Both the position numbers and the translations under genes were made by a program. A stretch of DNA of 64,000 nucleotides from Cryptococcus deneoformans JEC21 (lineage: Eukaryota > Basidiomycota > Tremellomycetes > Tremellales > Cryptococcaceae): assembly GCF_000091045.1 (NCBI RefSeq), contig NC_006670.1, positions 1 through 64,000 of the forward strand, written 5' to 3'. The notes below the pieces were generated by a model, which did no database searches, had not been told where the DNA came from, and was given only the letters and a program-made list of their open reading frames with translations. Positions 20,633 through 31,374 of the stretch are shown piece after piece; position 1 is the stretch's first letter, and every line of letters starts with the position of its first letter.

Positions 20633-22709
20633 TCACGCATCTTTTCCTGGAAGGGGGAACAAGTGTCCCTTGCCCTTCCACTTCTTACTGGCCTCTTTTA
20701 ACCTCTCCACCATCTTTTCTGTTCTCAACACCTTCTCCTCTGACGGGGGCCATTCTGCATCCACCCAGCTCCTTTCTTCTGCCGGTACTCCCAGTCTATC
20801 AAGCGCTTCTCCAGCTTTGGCGGGTATGATAGGTTGTAACAGAATGGCTGAAAGCCGAAGAGCATGATATGCGTATGTCAAGGCTGGAACGGAGGAAGGT
20901 GTAGATGGTGACCAGGGAGCGAGAGAGGTAAATAGTTTATTGGTCTAACAACGTTCGTTGTATGATTAGCATTATGTACACGCAAGTAGAAAAAGCACTT
21001 ACAGCCATGACAACATCCATCACACCCGCACAAGCCTGACTCACTCCAAACACTTCCATCTTCCCCTCGAACTCCTCCCTCATTCTCGCCATCATCCCAT
21101 CCAATTCTTCATCCCTATCCTCACCCCTATCCCTAGTTTTTTCATTCCCCCAGTCAAACTCCCTCTCCGCCTTCTTAAGGACCTTTGCGCCCGAAATTCG
21201 GGAGAGCAAGTTCCCCACCTGATCCGCCAGAAGTCGATAGTGCACCTCAACTTCCGCAGGGTTATAATCTGCATCATCGACCAACCCGCCCCCGACCCTC
21301 ATCAGATACCACCTCACTCCGTCTTCACCCCACTGTGTCATAGCGCTGATTGGATCGACGACGTTACCGCGGGATTTGGACATTTTGGTGTGGGACATGG
21401 TCCAATGCGCATGGGCGATTATACGTTTGGGAGCAGGGAGAGAAGCGGAGTGTAGAAGGGACGGCCAATGCAGAGCATGGAATCTATGAGGGGCAGATGA
21501 TGAATTTTAGTGTATGGATCCATATGGCGGACAATGGGACACGCACTTGATGATATCCTTGCCAACCACATGGACATCCGCCGGCCACCCAACACTCTCC
21601 CCTTTACCTTCCCAATCCGGATACCCAAGCACGGTAATATAATTTATCAACGCGTCAACCCAAACATAGATTGACTGTTCGGGATCTCCTGGTACGGGAA
21701 TAGCCCATTTCACGCGGGATGAGGGGCGGGAGACGGAGAGATCTTCAAGAGATGATAATTGGCGAAGGAGATCGAGACGGACAGTGTTGGGATGGACGGC
21801 TACGACGTTGTCAACATATATCGAGAGCGATCATTGCTTTGAGCTTACATTCTGGCTGGCTGAGCCATTTTTCCAAAACCTTTTTATGTCTTCCCAACCT
21901 AAATTTCCAATTTGTTTCTTCCTCCCATATCACCTCGTTACCGGTTTCTATCGCAATCATCTTCCCGTCTTCGGGACTTTTGGTAACCTGGGAAACGGCA
22001 TAGAATGATTCATCGGAGATGGAATACCACCCGGAATGAGTCCCTTTGTATATATCTCCAGATGCAACGAGTGTATTCTGGAGCAAAAGGTTAGCAGCGT
22101 TTAAAAAATGGACAGAAAGATGACGTGCCCAAAATTGCTCAACAGCTTTGACATGTCGCAGTTCAGTGGTTCTTATGAAATCCGTATTTGAAGCGTTGGC
22201 CAATTTCGCAAGTTTCTAGATCCTTTTCAACACATTACCTGTATATCTTTATAATCATGACTCACCCTGAACCTTTGACTAACATCATCACAAAACTCTT
22301 GTTCACCCACGCCATTCGCCTTGGCGGCCTGTTGGATTTTCAGGCCATGCTCGTCTGTTCCTGTTGCAAACACAACCTTGCGTTGCGGATGTCTCAAGCG
22401 AGAAAAGCGTGCAAGGACATCTGTAAGAAGGAGAGAGTGAAGATGGCCTACGTGTGGGGCTAAGGTGGATCAGCCACATAAAATAGGTCTTAAGGCTGAA
22501 CAACTGGGAGACTTACATGCATTAACGTAGAAGATCGGTGTGGTGACATAAAATGGCTTTGCGTTTGCCGGATCACCTTCAGGGGTGAACAGTGAAGGAG
22601 TTGTGGGAGTATTTGAAGGTACACTAGAGGAGTACCGCATTGAGATAGGGGCGAACGACTTGGACACTCGCAGGCAAGGCGAAAGCCTTGTCAAGTGCCG
22701 TAGAACCAT
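20633..22709 (-). CDS. MSM1: Mitochondrial methionyl-tRNA synthetase
   Basis: This class I aminoacyl-tRNA synthetase charges tRNA-Met. The start at 22709 gives a basic, Ser/Arg-rich presequence (MVLRHLTRLSPCLRVSKSF, then MRYSSS), so a mitochondrial location is inferred. The catalytic fold starts at FYVTTPIFYVNA, followed across an intron by PHVGHLHS (HIGH signature region), then ATGTDEHGLKIQQAA, GWYSISDESFY, WVDALINYITVLGYP, DVHVVGKDI and the KMSKS loop (HTKMSKSRGNVVDP). The anticodon-binding domain ends with SWVDAEWPPSEEKVL and LFPLPGKDA. At least seven exons. Convergent with FAR11 (171 bp between stops) and divergent from PHB2 across 275 bp containing a CACGTG palindrome. Confidence 0.93.
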
Positions 22710-22873
22710 TTTGGTATGATTCCGTAGCTCCAAATGTACCCTATCTTCCTAGGCTGTCGAGGTTCTAGCTATGCCCAGCTTTCACTGACCACTGTGGCTC
22801 GAAAAGTACAAGAACACAAGTGCTGGAAATCAGCTGGAAATCATCAACATCGGAAGTTGTCGGTGGAGGAATA

Positions 22874-22883
22874 GTCACGTGAC
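22874..22883. promoter_or_regulatory. GTCACGTGAC palindrome in the MSM1-PHB2 bidirectional promoter
   Basis: A perfect 10-bp palindrome with the CACGTG E-box core lies between the two divergent ATGs (22709 and 22985). It matches the RTCACRTG consensus of Cbf1-type bHLH factors known in yeasts; factor identity here is inferred. Confidence 0.5.
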
Positions 22884-22984
22884 TTTCAATTTGGCTTTGA
22901 TACGATGCCGACCGCCAGAAGATGACGGAGGCGACTTCCCACCTTCTCTTACATTTCGATATATTCCTCAAACCGACTATAAAA

Positions 22985-24309
22985 ATGAACAGACAAGGCG
23001 CAGAAGCATTCGCAAAGCTCGCTCAACAGCTCAACCGTGCTAGGATGCAGGCGAGTGGCGGTGGTGGGGGTGGCGGACGAGGAGGTGGGCAGATGCCAGG
23101 AGGGTTCAAGGGCTTCATGGCGGGTAGTGGCGCGATCGGTACTCTTGTTGTCGGTGCCATCGCCTTGAACTACTCTCTATTTAATGGTGAGTAAAGGTCT
23201 TGGATGGGAAGAAAAAGTTGCTCAATTCTGGTCTGTAGTCGACGGTGGTCACCGTGCTATCAAGTACTCACGATTGCAAGGTGTCAAGGCCGACATCTAC
23301 CCTGAAGGAACTCACCTTGTGGTATGTCTGTCTCTTTTGCGTAAGAAATATTGATAACCACTCACATCTTATAGCTCCCCTGGTTTGAGCACCCTGTCAT
23401 CTACGATGTCCGTGCTAAGCCCCGCAATATCGCTTCTTTGACTGGTACCAAGGATCTCCAAATGGTGAGTCTTAAGCTTGAGCTTCTCAATTTTGCAAAG
23501 ATGGGGATCTGCATGGAATCGTCACTCGGCACTCTGGAAGCCTCGACATCAGGATCAAACACTCGGGATTTTCTCTTTACATTGCTGATGCTAATCCAAA
23601 ATTAGGTGAACATAACTTGTCGTGTTCTTTCTCGACCTTCAGTGAACGACCTCCCTACTATGTGAGCACTCTACTCTTTTTGCTTACGAATCCCATTTTC
23701 CCTTTTTACTAACCCGGCCTTCTCAGCTACCGAGAGCTCGGTACCGACTACGATGAACGCGTTCTCCCTTCCATCGTCAACGAAGTCCTCAAATCCGTCG
23801 TCGCCCAATTCAACGCTTCCCAACTCATCACCCAACGTGAGATGGTCTCCCGTCTTGTCCGTGAAAACCTCACCCGCCGGGCGAGGCGGTTCAACCTCAT
23901 CCTCGACGACGTCTCCATTACCCACGTCGCCTTCTCCCCCGAATTCACCCACGCCGTCGAGGCCAAGCAGGTCGCTCAGCAAATTGCTCAGCGTGCTGCC
24001 TTCTTGGTCGACCAGGCTATTCAGGAGAAGCAGAGTATTATCGTCAAGGCTCAGGGTGAAGCTAGAAGTGCAGAATTGATTGGTGAGGCTGTCAAGACGA
24101 ATAAGGGATTCTTGCAATTGAGGAAGCTTGAGGCCGCGAGGGAGATTGCTGGGACTTTGGCACAAAGTGGGAACAGAGTCATGTTGGATGCAAAGAGCTT
24201 GTTGCTCGATGGTAAGTCCCGCTTTCATCCCATAACTCCCATCCAGTTGCTGACGCTCTTAATTGCAGTTACCGAGGATGAAGTTCTCAATGCTACGTTG
24301 AGGAAATAA
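22985..24309 (+). CDS. PHB2: Prohibitin-2, mitochondrial inner-membrane ring subunit
   Basis: The model is join(22985..23186, 23239..23321, 23375..23464, 23606..23661, 23727..24211, 24269..24309), 318 aa. The order is a short N-terminal part with a Gly-rich stretch, a membrane anchor ([20 protein letters not shown]), the SPFH/band-7 domain ([83 protein letters not shown]) and the C-terminal coiled coil ([15 protein letters not shown] ... [15 protein letters not shown]). Prohibitin-2 pairs with prohibitin-1 in rings that protect inner-membrane proteins and regulate m-AAA protease. The last intron (24212-24268, 57 nt) contains no in-frame stop, so its retention would add 19 residues. Confidence 0.95.
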
Positions 24310-24417
24310 GAAATAAGATTATGTTGGTTGATGACTGATTATGCATAAAGTTGACAATACAGTATGTGCACTAATTAACACTGTAAAATAATCAATTGTC
24401 CACCGCCTCGTCCTCCA

Positions 24418-25294
24418 CTATCGTTTCATTAGCTCTTGTATCTTAGGTGCCGTTATCAGCCAGAGTCATGTGCGGTCCCCCCAACTTACTATGGTGAAAC
24501 ATAATACCAGAACAGACACAACTGCGACGCTGCACGACGAGATAAAAACCCTGGAGCCGGCCTGAACCCAAAATCCCTTGGTCAGCGTGATGCCGACTGG
24601 CACGATGGTTGCGGCCAAGTTGACCCCTGCCTGGCCTATTGTTGTTGTGAGGTGTCTATGAATGCATAAAAAAAAGGAAGAAACTATTATAGAATCTGAA
24701 AGAATATGTAAAAATCAGCCACGCAACTGTCACGCCACAAATGGTCTCTCTCGGAATCCTCAGTGTCCCAGGCTCCCATTTTCTCGCTCATCCAACAGTT
24801 TTGATGCCCAAGTCAGATAGTCTGATGATGCAGTTAGCCGAATCAGTACCAACGCTGGACAAAGACGTATTTACCCAAAAAACCATCCGATTAGTTTGAT
24901 CAACACTAGGACTAGGCTGGCCGCGGCGAAGTCATCTAAAACAAGAAACAGACGTGTGTGAGTGACGGTTATCAATCATTGAAGGGTCGAATCAGAAACC
25001 AAGCTCACTAGCACAAATTGCCAGTCGAGAAAGCCTTTCATTAAAGCTTTTCATCGCTTTCAGCTCTTCCCGGCAGGCTGTCAAGTCCCCCGTGATCAAA
25101 TTCCTCTCCTCGTCCGTTTCCAGGATTTTGGAAGTATACTTGTAATAAGTATCCCATTGCTGGCGAACCCAGTTCCTGAACCGCGAGTCTGTGAGGCCAT
25201 TCGCCTGCGGCGACCTCATGTTCAGCTGAAATTCTTCCAAAGGGGATTTAATTGCTGTAACATAAGCCGGTTGCTGGTGAATTGGTCGGGACAT
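24418..25294 (-). CDS. Unknown small membrane protein
   Basis: Exon 1 from the ATG at 25294 encodes MSRPIHQQPAYVTAIKSPLE and a soluble, charged segment (RNWVRQQWDTYYKYTSKILE ... LKAMKSFNERLSRLAICASE). It is followed by exons encoding hydrophobic stretches: DDFAAASLVLVLIKLIGWFF, then TIGQAGVNLAATIVPVGITL, then VFISSCSVAVVSVLVLCFTI, and a short tail QELMKR. Total about 175 aa with three predicted membrane helices. The middle of the model is uncertain: the gap between the first and second hydrophobic exons is about 240 nt and may hold one long or two short introns. I do not recognise the family. Confidence 0.6.
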
Positions 25295-26102
25295 TTTATG
25301 GGGGTATAACTGTTCTGGAGTTGTTGGAGGGGGAAACGCGAGTGAAAACATCCTTTTTGCGTGATATTTTAGACTGTATATGTTTGTCTTGGTATTATTG
25401 ACTGCCACGTTGTCGGGACGTGCGAAAGGATGTCTCACCTCACGCCATCACACTTGAGCACTCCGTCGCTGAACCAGTTCGAGAGCCACCGAACCTCCGG
25501 CCAAAGCCTCTGCCAACTTCTTGCTCCGGCAATAATAATGTATTTAGACACAGTTGTCATTTCGCCTAGCATTGCGTAGATTGACATCAATATGATCACA
25601 TACATGTATACTGAATCGACGTTGAACAAACCGGTGGACAGCATTGAGTTCGCTCAGGAGTTCGCTGCTACAGGAGGGCACTTGTCAATCGAATTTGAAT
25701 ATTACGTAATGTGTGTATTAAAATACATGTCCGTCGAGGGGCTTACGGTCGAGCCTCCTACTACGGTTATTACTATCTTTTTAGTACTGCAACTGCATAA
25801 CTCTATATCCTTTCTTCCCGCCTGTTGCCACCCATCATCTTCCATATTCCATCATTGATCTTTCTAGTCTATGCTATCTTTGTTAAACTATTAAATATCA
25901 TCTATACCATTCTAATCTAATCTAACCTTGACAGTGTAAAGCAAGTAATATTAGTACGAGTCAGCTACCAGGGAACCGAAACAGTTTCAAACCGCCATCG
26001 ACGCCTCTGCCATGACACGTCTGGTTGTCCACCATTTCGTCAAGTCGACCATATCACAGCTATCCGATCCCGAATCAGTTGCAAGATGCGGTCAGGACCA
26101 AG
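25295..26102. other. Intergenic
   Basis: This is the divergent region between the unknown membrane protein (-) and an unknown gene (+). The frame just upstream of 26103 (PYHSYPIPNQLQDAVRTK) is open back to a stop at 26013-26015 and looks coding, so an upstream first exon may exist here. Confidence 0.45.
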
Positions 26103-27639
26103 ATGATAGCCCGATCATTTCATATCGAAGAAAATGAGGGCTGGTCAATCTTTCTCCGGAGTGAAGGACCAGCGTACTTTACAGAGTTTAGAACTACGAA
26201 CGGAAAGAGTAAGGTGCGTTTCGTTATTCCGCCACGGCCAGGTCTATGGATCTGATTGTAAGTACGGCAGATATCACGTTTGGACCTTATCAAGGCTTTC
26301 ACCCTTGCGATTCAAACAATGTACTTCTTCCGCGTGATCTCCCGCAAATTATCGGACCCCGGCCATGGCCGTCCCCCTATCATATCTGATGAAGGCATAT
26401 GCCGTTTATTATCCTCAGAAGCCATAGAGACGGCTAACGAAGTGAGCAATCTCAAATTTTAAATTTATGAATACATACGATTGAATCATCCTGACGCTTT
26501 ATTTTTTTCATCCTGAATCTTTCTCTTCAGATGTCTGGTTGCTATAGTAAGCTCTATCCCACTTCCCCAGAGTTGCTTCAACAGCTCACCGATCCAATTT
26601 CCTCCTTTCCTTCCTTTCTCACTTGACACGACGCATTCCTCATTAGGCACCATGTTGGGGGCTATCTTAACCTTGAATGAATGGGAGCAAGAAGAGCACA
26701 TCCCCAAATCATGGGATCACCTCGAAAATCCTCCTGACGTGCGCTTCCTTTCTAGCCGACTTGATCCTGCAGTCTTCCGCCGAATGACCATGCCCGATAC
26801 TTTCATCTTCGCCGCGCAGCACGTTCTTTCTCGACATAAGGATAAATTCGAAGGGAAATGGTGGGATTTGTGGTGTGTCATTCATCCTCTAGCATCAGAA
26901 GACGATCCGACAGAGCACCTTGTGCTTCCGGCTGGCGCACCTATCGATTTGCAGGATTTATCATCTCGCTTCAATCTTGAGGGTGAAAGGTTAAATGCGG
27001 AACTGTTGACAATGCTTACTGCGAGGAACGAGGTACAATCATTCCCTTCAGGTCCCAACACTTTATTATCTTTGTTAACAGTTATTATATTAGGCTACCG
27101 CTGTACCTACTCAATTATCTGAGACTACACAAGCAAACCTCGATTCCACTCTTACTGATTTCACAAGTAGTATTACGACTACAGAATACAATGGCGAAGG
27201 AGCACCCAGCATCTCACGCTACAGCGACCAAAGTATGTATTTTTTCTACATCATCCATCATTTTTATTAGTCCCACTGATCGAAACTCCATATAGGCATA
27301 TTAGGTAGCCCTCCAGATCTTGTTCAAGATAGTAAAAAACACGCTGCGACATCTTCGGTGCGACAGGTAAATACCCAGCAATATCATGGGAGAGCACGAA
27401 GCTTGAGTGCTCACATCTCAATGACCGCAGCGTCGCCAGCCCACTTTTTGCAGTTAAATGACCCAGCTTTCAATTATTGTCCACTTGTTATCCATTTATA
27501 CACTGGAAAAAAGGACAAAGCTGTCCGGGGGTTAATCTTAGGATTGAGCGGCGAACACTTGCGGCACAAGGGAGTTGTGGCCTTGGCGAAACGTGCTGTA
27601 CTTTCTGGAGACTCACCACCCCGCATTTTGCAATCCTGA
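26103..27639 (+). CDS. Hypothetical protein, multi-exon
   Basis: The model is join(26103..26213, 26271..26441, 26531..26546, 26647..27032, 27094..27232, 27296..27639), at least 388 aa, all phases agreeing. The start is provisional: the frame stays open upstream of the first in-frame ATG. Exons encode ENEGWSIFLRSEGPAYFTEF, LIKAFTLAIQTMYFFRVISR, a 16-nt exon (MSGCY plus one base), EWEQEEHIPKSWDHLENPPD, KWWDLWCVIHPLASEDDP, a Thr/Ser-rich linker and a C-terminal part with YCPLVIHLYTGKKDKAVRGL. No membrane segment, signal or known domain is evident, and I do not recognise a family. Confidence 0.6.
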
Positions 27640-28561
27640 TTGTTTTGAAATGAAGAACGTTCAATACCGAAATAACGTTGCTGGAGATTCATATCATATG
27701 GACAATCCAACTCACACAAAGAAGAATAATTACAAAGGACGCAATAGATGAAGCGGGATGCGGCTAAGTAGGCGTTAGTTTACCCAACTATGTTGCCCAT
27801 CCCAAACATCCCAAATAATTAGGACTTCAGCCCGCCGTACGTCAAAGTAGTAGTGGTGCTAGGTACGGGATAAAGTGGGCGATGAGAGACGCCTTTGAGT
27901 CGAGTATCATGCCAAACCGTCCTTTCTGAGATTGTGGTCTGGGGTGTCCTCCTAAAGTTTACGCTTATGCAATGTCGGGTTTTCAGTAATTATAATAATT
28001 TATTATATTTGTATGTTGACGATGCCATGACTGGAAAGCTTTCTTTCTGGGAAAAGGTAAGCCGATAAGACCATTTTTGGAGCCAGGCACGAGGCACGAT
28101 GCCCAGAGCAACTCAATCCCAACGTTTATCCAGCTGAATCCTTCCGTCCGCTGCCGGTCTCTCAAGTCTGGTAGCTTACGTAGTTTGTACGTACACCAGA
28201 TTGTGGATAGAGTCGCAATTTGTACAGCTTCCAAAACAAACAGTGTCTCACGCAGGCGACTTAACTATCCCACTCCAATCGTTTTCTTCATAGCAAAGAT
28301 ACACATCTATAACAAGACTACGCCTCGAGGCTCATCCGAAGAAGAGGCGCTCATAAGGACAACAGCTATCACCAGCGAGATAAAAACGACGCAACTTTCT
28401 ACTATACTCTTGCTCCGCAAGTCGCTCTCTATTTGCCATTCGCCTCTTTATATTGTATCGTGGCTATACCTCTGTCCGCCTCATTCTAGTAGGGCTTCTC
28501 AAACAGCTCTCTCCCAAATCCATCCCCAATCATCACCACACACCTACGTTAATCACACAAG
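27640..28561. other. Intergenic
   Basis: A 0.9-kb stretch between two same-strand unknown genes. A 175-codon frame overlaps it (28077-28604) but has no family resemblance and runs into the next gene in another frame, so it is treated as leader sequence. Confidence 0.5.
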
Positions 28562-29277
28562 ATGCTCAACCCACGCTCTCTACGCTTCGACACCAGGCAA
28601 ATAGATTATACTCATCATCATCATGACTACGACTACACCCTCCCAAAATCTACACTCATCTCCCTTATAATCGGCGTTGGCACATTTGCTGTTACGTCCA
28701 TATTGGTTGTTTTCTCCCTCCGAATCTATCTCAGGAGACGGTCGCTTAGACGAGCTCAAGCTATGAGTGGAAGTGGCGAAGATTTGAGAGAGATAATGAG
28801 AGAGTATCTCGATGAAGGAGTAAAGGGAAATGAAGGGACAAAACCTGAGATGTGGGAGGTGGAGATGAAATATGAGGACGAGATTACTCAGGTAAGTCGA
28901 TTGCTACTTTCTTTTCCCCGCTTCGATTTAGGATACTGGGCACTAAGCAATACTGATCATACCTGTCTTAGCCACTCACACTTCGCGAACCGACTTCTAC
29001 TCGTCCGCACCTCGCTCAACCTGATATTTCGAAAGCGATATCCATTTTTATCGCTTTCCCTGCTCCTTATTCCTCTGGCCCTGACGACCTCCCAGAGATC
29101 GTACTTGGCACAGCGATTTTCCATCAATCGACATTGTCGTCCACAATCTCCCGCTTTTCGGAGAACGAAAAGACTCTTTCAAGAAATACATCAGAGGAGG
29201 GGAGTTATGTAGTGAAAGATAAGAATACAGAGAAAGACGGGACAAACGTCGTCGTTCAGGCTTTGGAATACGTCTGA
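28562..29277 (+). CDS. Unknown single-pass membrane protein
   Basis: The model is join(28562..28891, 28972..29277), 211 aa, both exons in phase. The N-terminus has a His/Asp/Tyr-rich stretch (YTHHHHDYDY), then one hydrophobic helix at about residues 31-53 (TLISLIIGVGTFAVTSILVV) followed by a basic stop-transfer region (RIYLRRRSLRRAQ). That predicts the C-terminal part is cytosolic. The tail is polar, with REIMREYLDEGVKG and a Ser/Thr-rich end. No family recognised. The ATG lies at CAAGATGCTC, a reasonable fungal context. Confidence 0.7.
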
Positions 29278-30053
29278 CCAGGCCAGATAGAACAACGTTG
29301 AAAAAACGAAAAAGGGCACAGGAAAGGGAATCATGTGGGTCTGTGGGTCGAGAGTGGATCTTATTGTCGCGATTGTCATCATCATGACTTCATTTAATGT
29401 TCATGTTGTAATTAATACGCTCTATGTTGTAACGTATCTACGATATTATGTTTGGGTAAAGGGTATAGGAAGGATCAGTATCATCTATGCTATCACGTAG
29501 TCCAATTCATTCCTTCTAACTCATCCTCGTTCCCTCCCTCGGTCACTTCCTCTTCATTTTCGTCTTTGAGTTCTTCGATTTTGAGACGGTTCGACCCCTC
29601 ACATCTCATTGCCTTTCACGTCCTCATCATCCTCGGTTTTTGTACAGCCCTCCTATGCCCCCTTCTAACTACAGCCAACATGTTCCTCCAGCCCGTAGTC
29701 ACACCGCCATTGTCAGATATACTACCTTTGCACGCGTCCATGCGGAAGGTCTTCCGGTTCGGGAAAGCGTTGTTGGGCAGTTGAAAGTAGTGCTGGCGGC
29801 GGTTAAGAGTATTTATCGTGGCAGTGACGTCGCGGCGAAATACTTACGCTCCGAAACGAGTTTACGTAATTAATGACTGCAAGCTTGTTTGGGCTTTTGC
29901 TTTCCGCAATACTCGCAACGGCGGGCTCGTCGCTCTTCCTTGACTCTTGACATTTCAAACTATTGCTGTACTCCTTCGTCTCACCGGCCAATTACAGATC
30001 TGACACAGTTCCAACTCAGGAGACAGAAAGGACTGCAGGAAAAAAAAAACGCG
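29278..30053. other. Unresolved region upstream of LSM5
   Basis: Open frames on both strands are protein-like. On the minus strand, an ATG at 29953 gives [20 protein letters not shown] with a CxxC pair before an early stop. On the plus strand a frame reads VVLAAVKSIYRGSDVAAKYL up to a stop near 29873. I cannot assemble either into a complete gene. Confidence 0.35.
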
Positions 30054-30697
30054 ATGGCCAGTACAATCCTCCCCCTCGAACTTGTCGACAGATGTATCGG
30101 CTCCCCTATCTGGGTCTTGATGAAGAATGAACGAGAGTTTACTGGGACTTTGATGGGTTTCGATGACTATGTTAGTGAGTATGATTCAGTTTATTTGATG
30201 ACGAAAGGTGTTTGGATTTGGGTAAAGGTTTGAGCTTACGATATATTCCATCTCCTTTTAGACATGGTTTTGAAAGATGTCAAGGAATAGTCAGTTTAGT
30301 TCCTTAATCAAAACAATCAACTTCAACAGATTGAGGAGATGTGCTGATCAAGGAATTATCTGTTGGTTGTTGTCGACAACAGCGAAGTTACTGCTTCGGG
30401 AATCACAGAGACCGATCTTGGGGATACTTTGTTAAACGGGAACAACATCGCCATGGTACGTACAACTACCCATCTTCCCTCGCCTCTCGAAATCGAGCTT
30501 TGCTCTTGGTATGGCTATTATTGTACTATCAGCCGTAATGGCATGTCTGCTCCTTTCTTTTTGGGAAGAGACTGCTTTCCACGGCGAGATTTCATGCTAT
30601 GTGTCTTGTGGGGAAGAGAATACTGGGGGCGGAATGCTGATATATTTCCTTCCTACCCACACAGCTTATACCAGGTGGCAAGGGACCCAAGGCTTAG
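30054..30697 (+). CDS. LSM5: U6 snRNA-associated Sm-like protein LSm5
   Basis: The model is join(30054..30174, 30262..30289, 30383..30455, 30665..30697), 84 aa, which is the normal LSm5 size. Sm1 motif: [20 protein letters not shown], then [28 protein letters not shown]; Sm2 motif: [18 protein letters not shown]. The protein is a ring subunit of Lsm2-8 (nuclear, U6 snRNA stability and splicing) and Lsm1-7 (cytoplasmic, decapping). The gene includes a 28-nt exon and a last exon of 33 nt after a 209-nt intron. All joins are phase-consistent and give the conserved family sequence. Confidence 0.95.
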
Positions 30698-31374
30698 ATC
30701 CTATCCATCCATCCATCTCCCGACAAATACAAATACAACAAATCATAAAACACCAACCACTATTATGAATATCGAGATGAAGATGAAGGTGCTGAGGCAG
30801 AGGGACAATACGGGACGGAAAAGGAGTGATGTTGATGTGGCAGGATACCGTCGGCAGTTATGGATCGAGATTGGTCTGGGATGAGCAGGTGTAGGTCAGA
30901 TGTAGATTAGGGAATGAAAAGGGGTGGGGTACATTTTGGGAAGACGAAGATGGAGAGAGGAGTGGGAACACGAGAGTTAGATGCAGGATTCTAGACCCTA
31001 TAGAGGGGAGGTTCCGAAAGAGGAAGAAAGCTTGGGAGTTGTAAATTTCATAATTTCAAGCGAAAACGGAAATTATATATCATGCAAGCGGGATCGTTCC
31101 TGCCCATCATTTGCATCGTACCGGATGGCTGGTTATTGACATCTCAGCTGGGCCGTAAAGTATAAATGTGGATGTGGCGCAATACGACGGCTGACTGTGC
31201 ACATGAGAGGGAGATCTTTGTTGAACAAGAGTATGAGTATGGGTATGAAAACAAGACATTTTTTTTTCGCTTTTCTTGACATTGGTCGCAGATTCACCTA
31301 TCCCACCTTTGAAACTCCCACTCATCCCTCCGCTCCTGTGCTCAACGCGCTCACGCCCTCTCGTCCTCACATTT
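30698..31374. other. Convergent intergenic region
   Basis: These are the 3' flanks of LSM5 (+) and the forkhead gene (-). Purine-rich with no gene seen. Confidence 0.55.

Noticed and set aside
23671..24228. 185-codon minus-strand frame opposite PHB2
   Set aside because: Antisense shadow of a strongly coding exon.
28077..28604. 175-codon plus-strand frame before the single-pass membrane protein
   Set aside because: Starts without good context, overlaps the next gene in another frame and resembles no protein.
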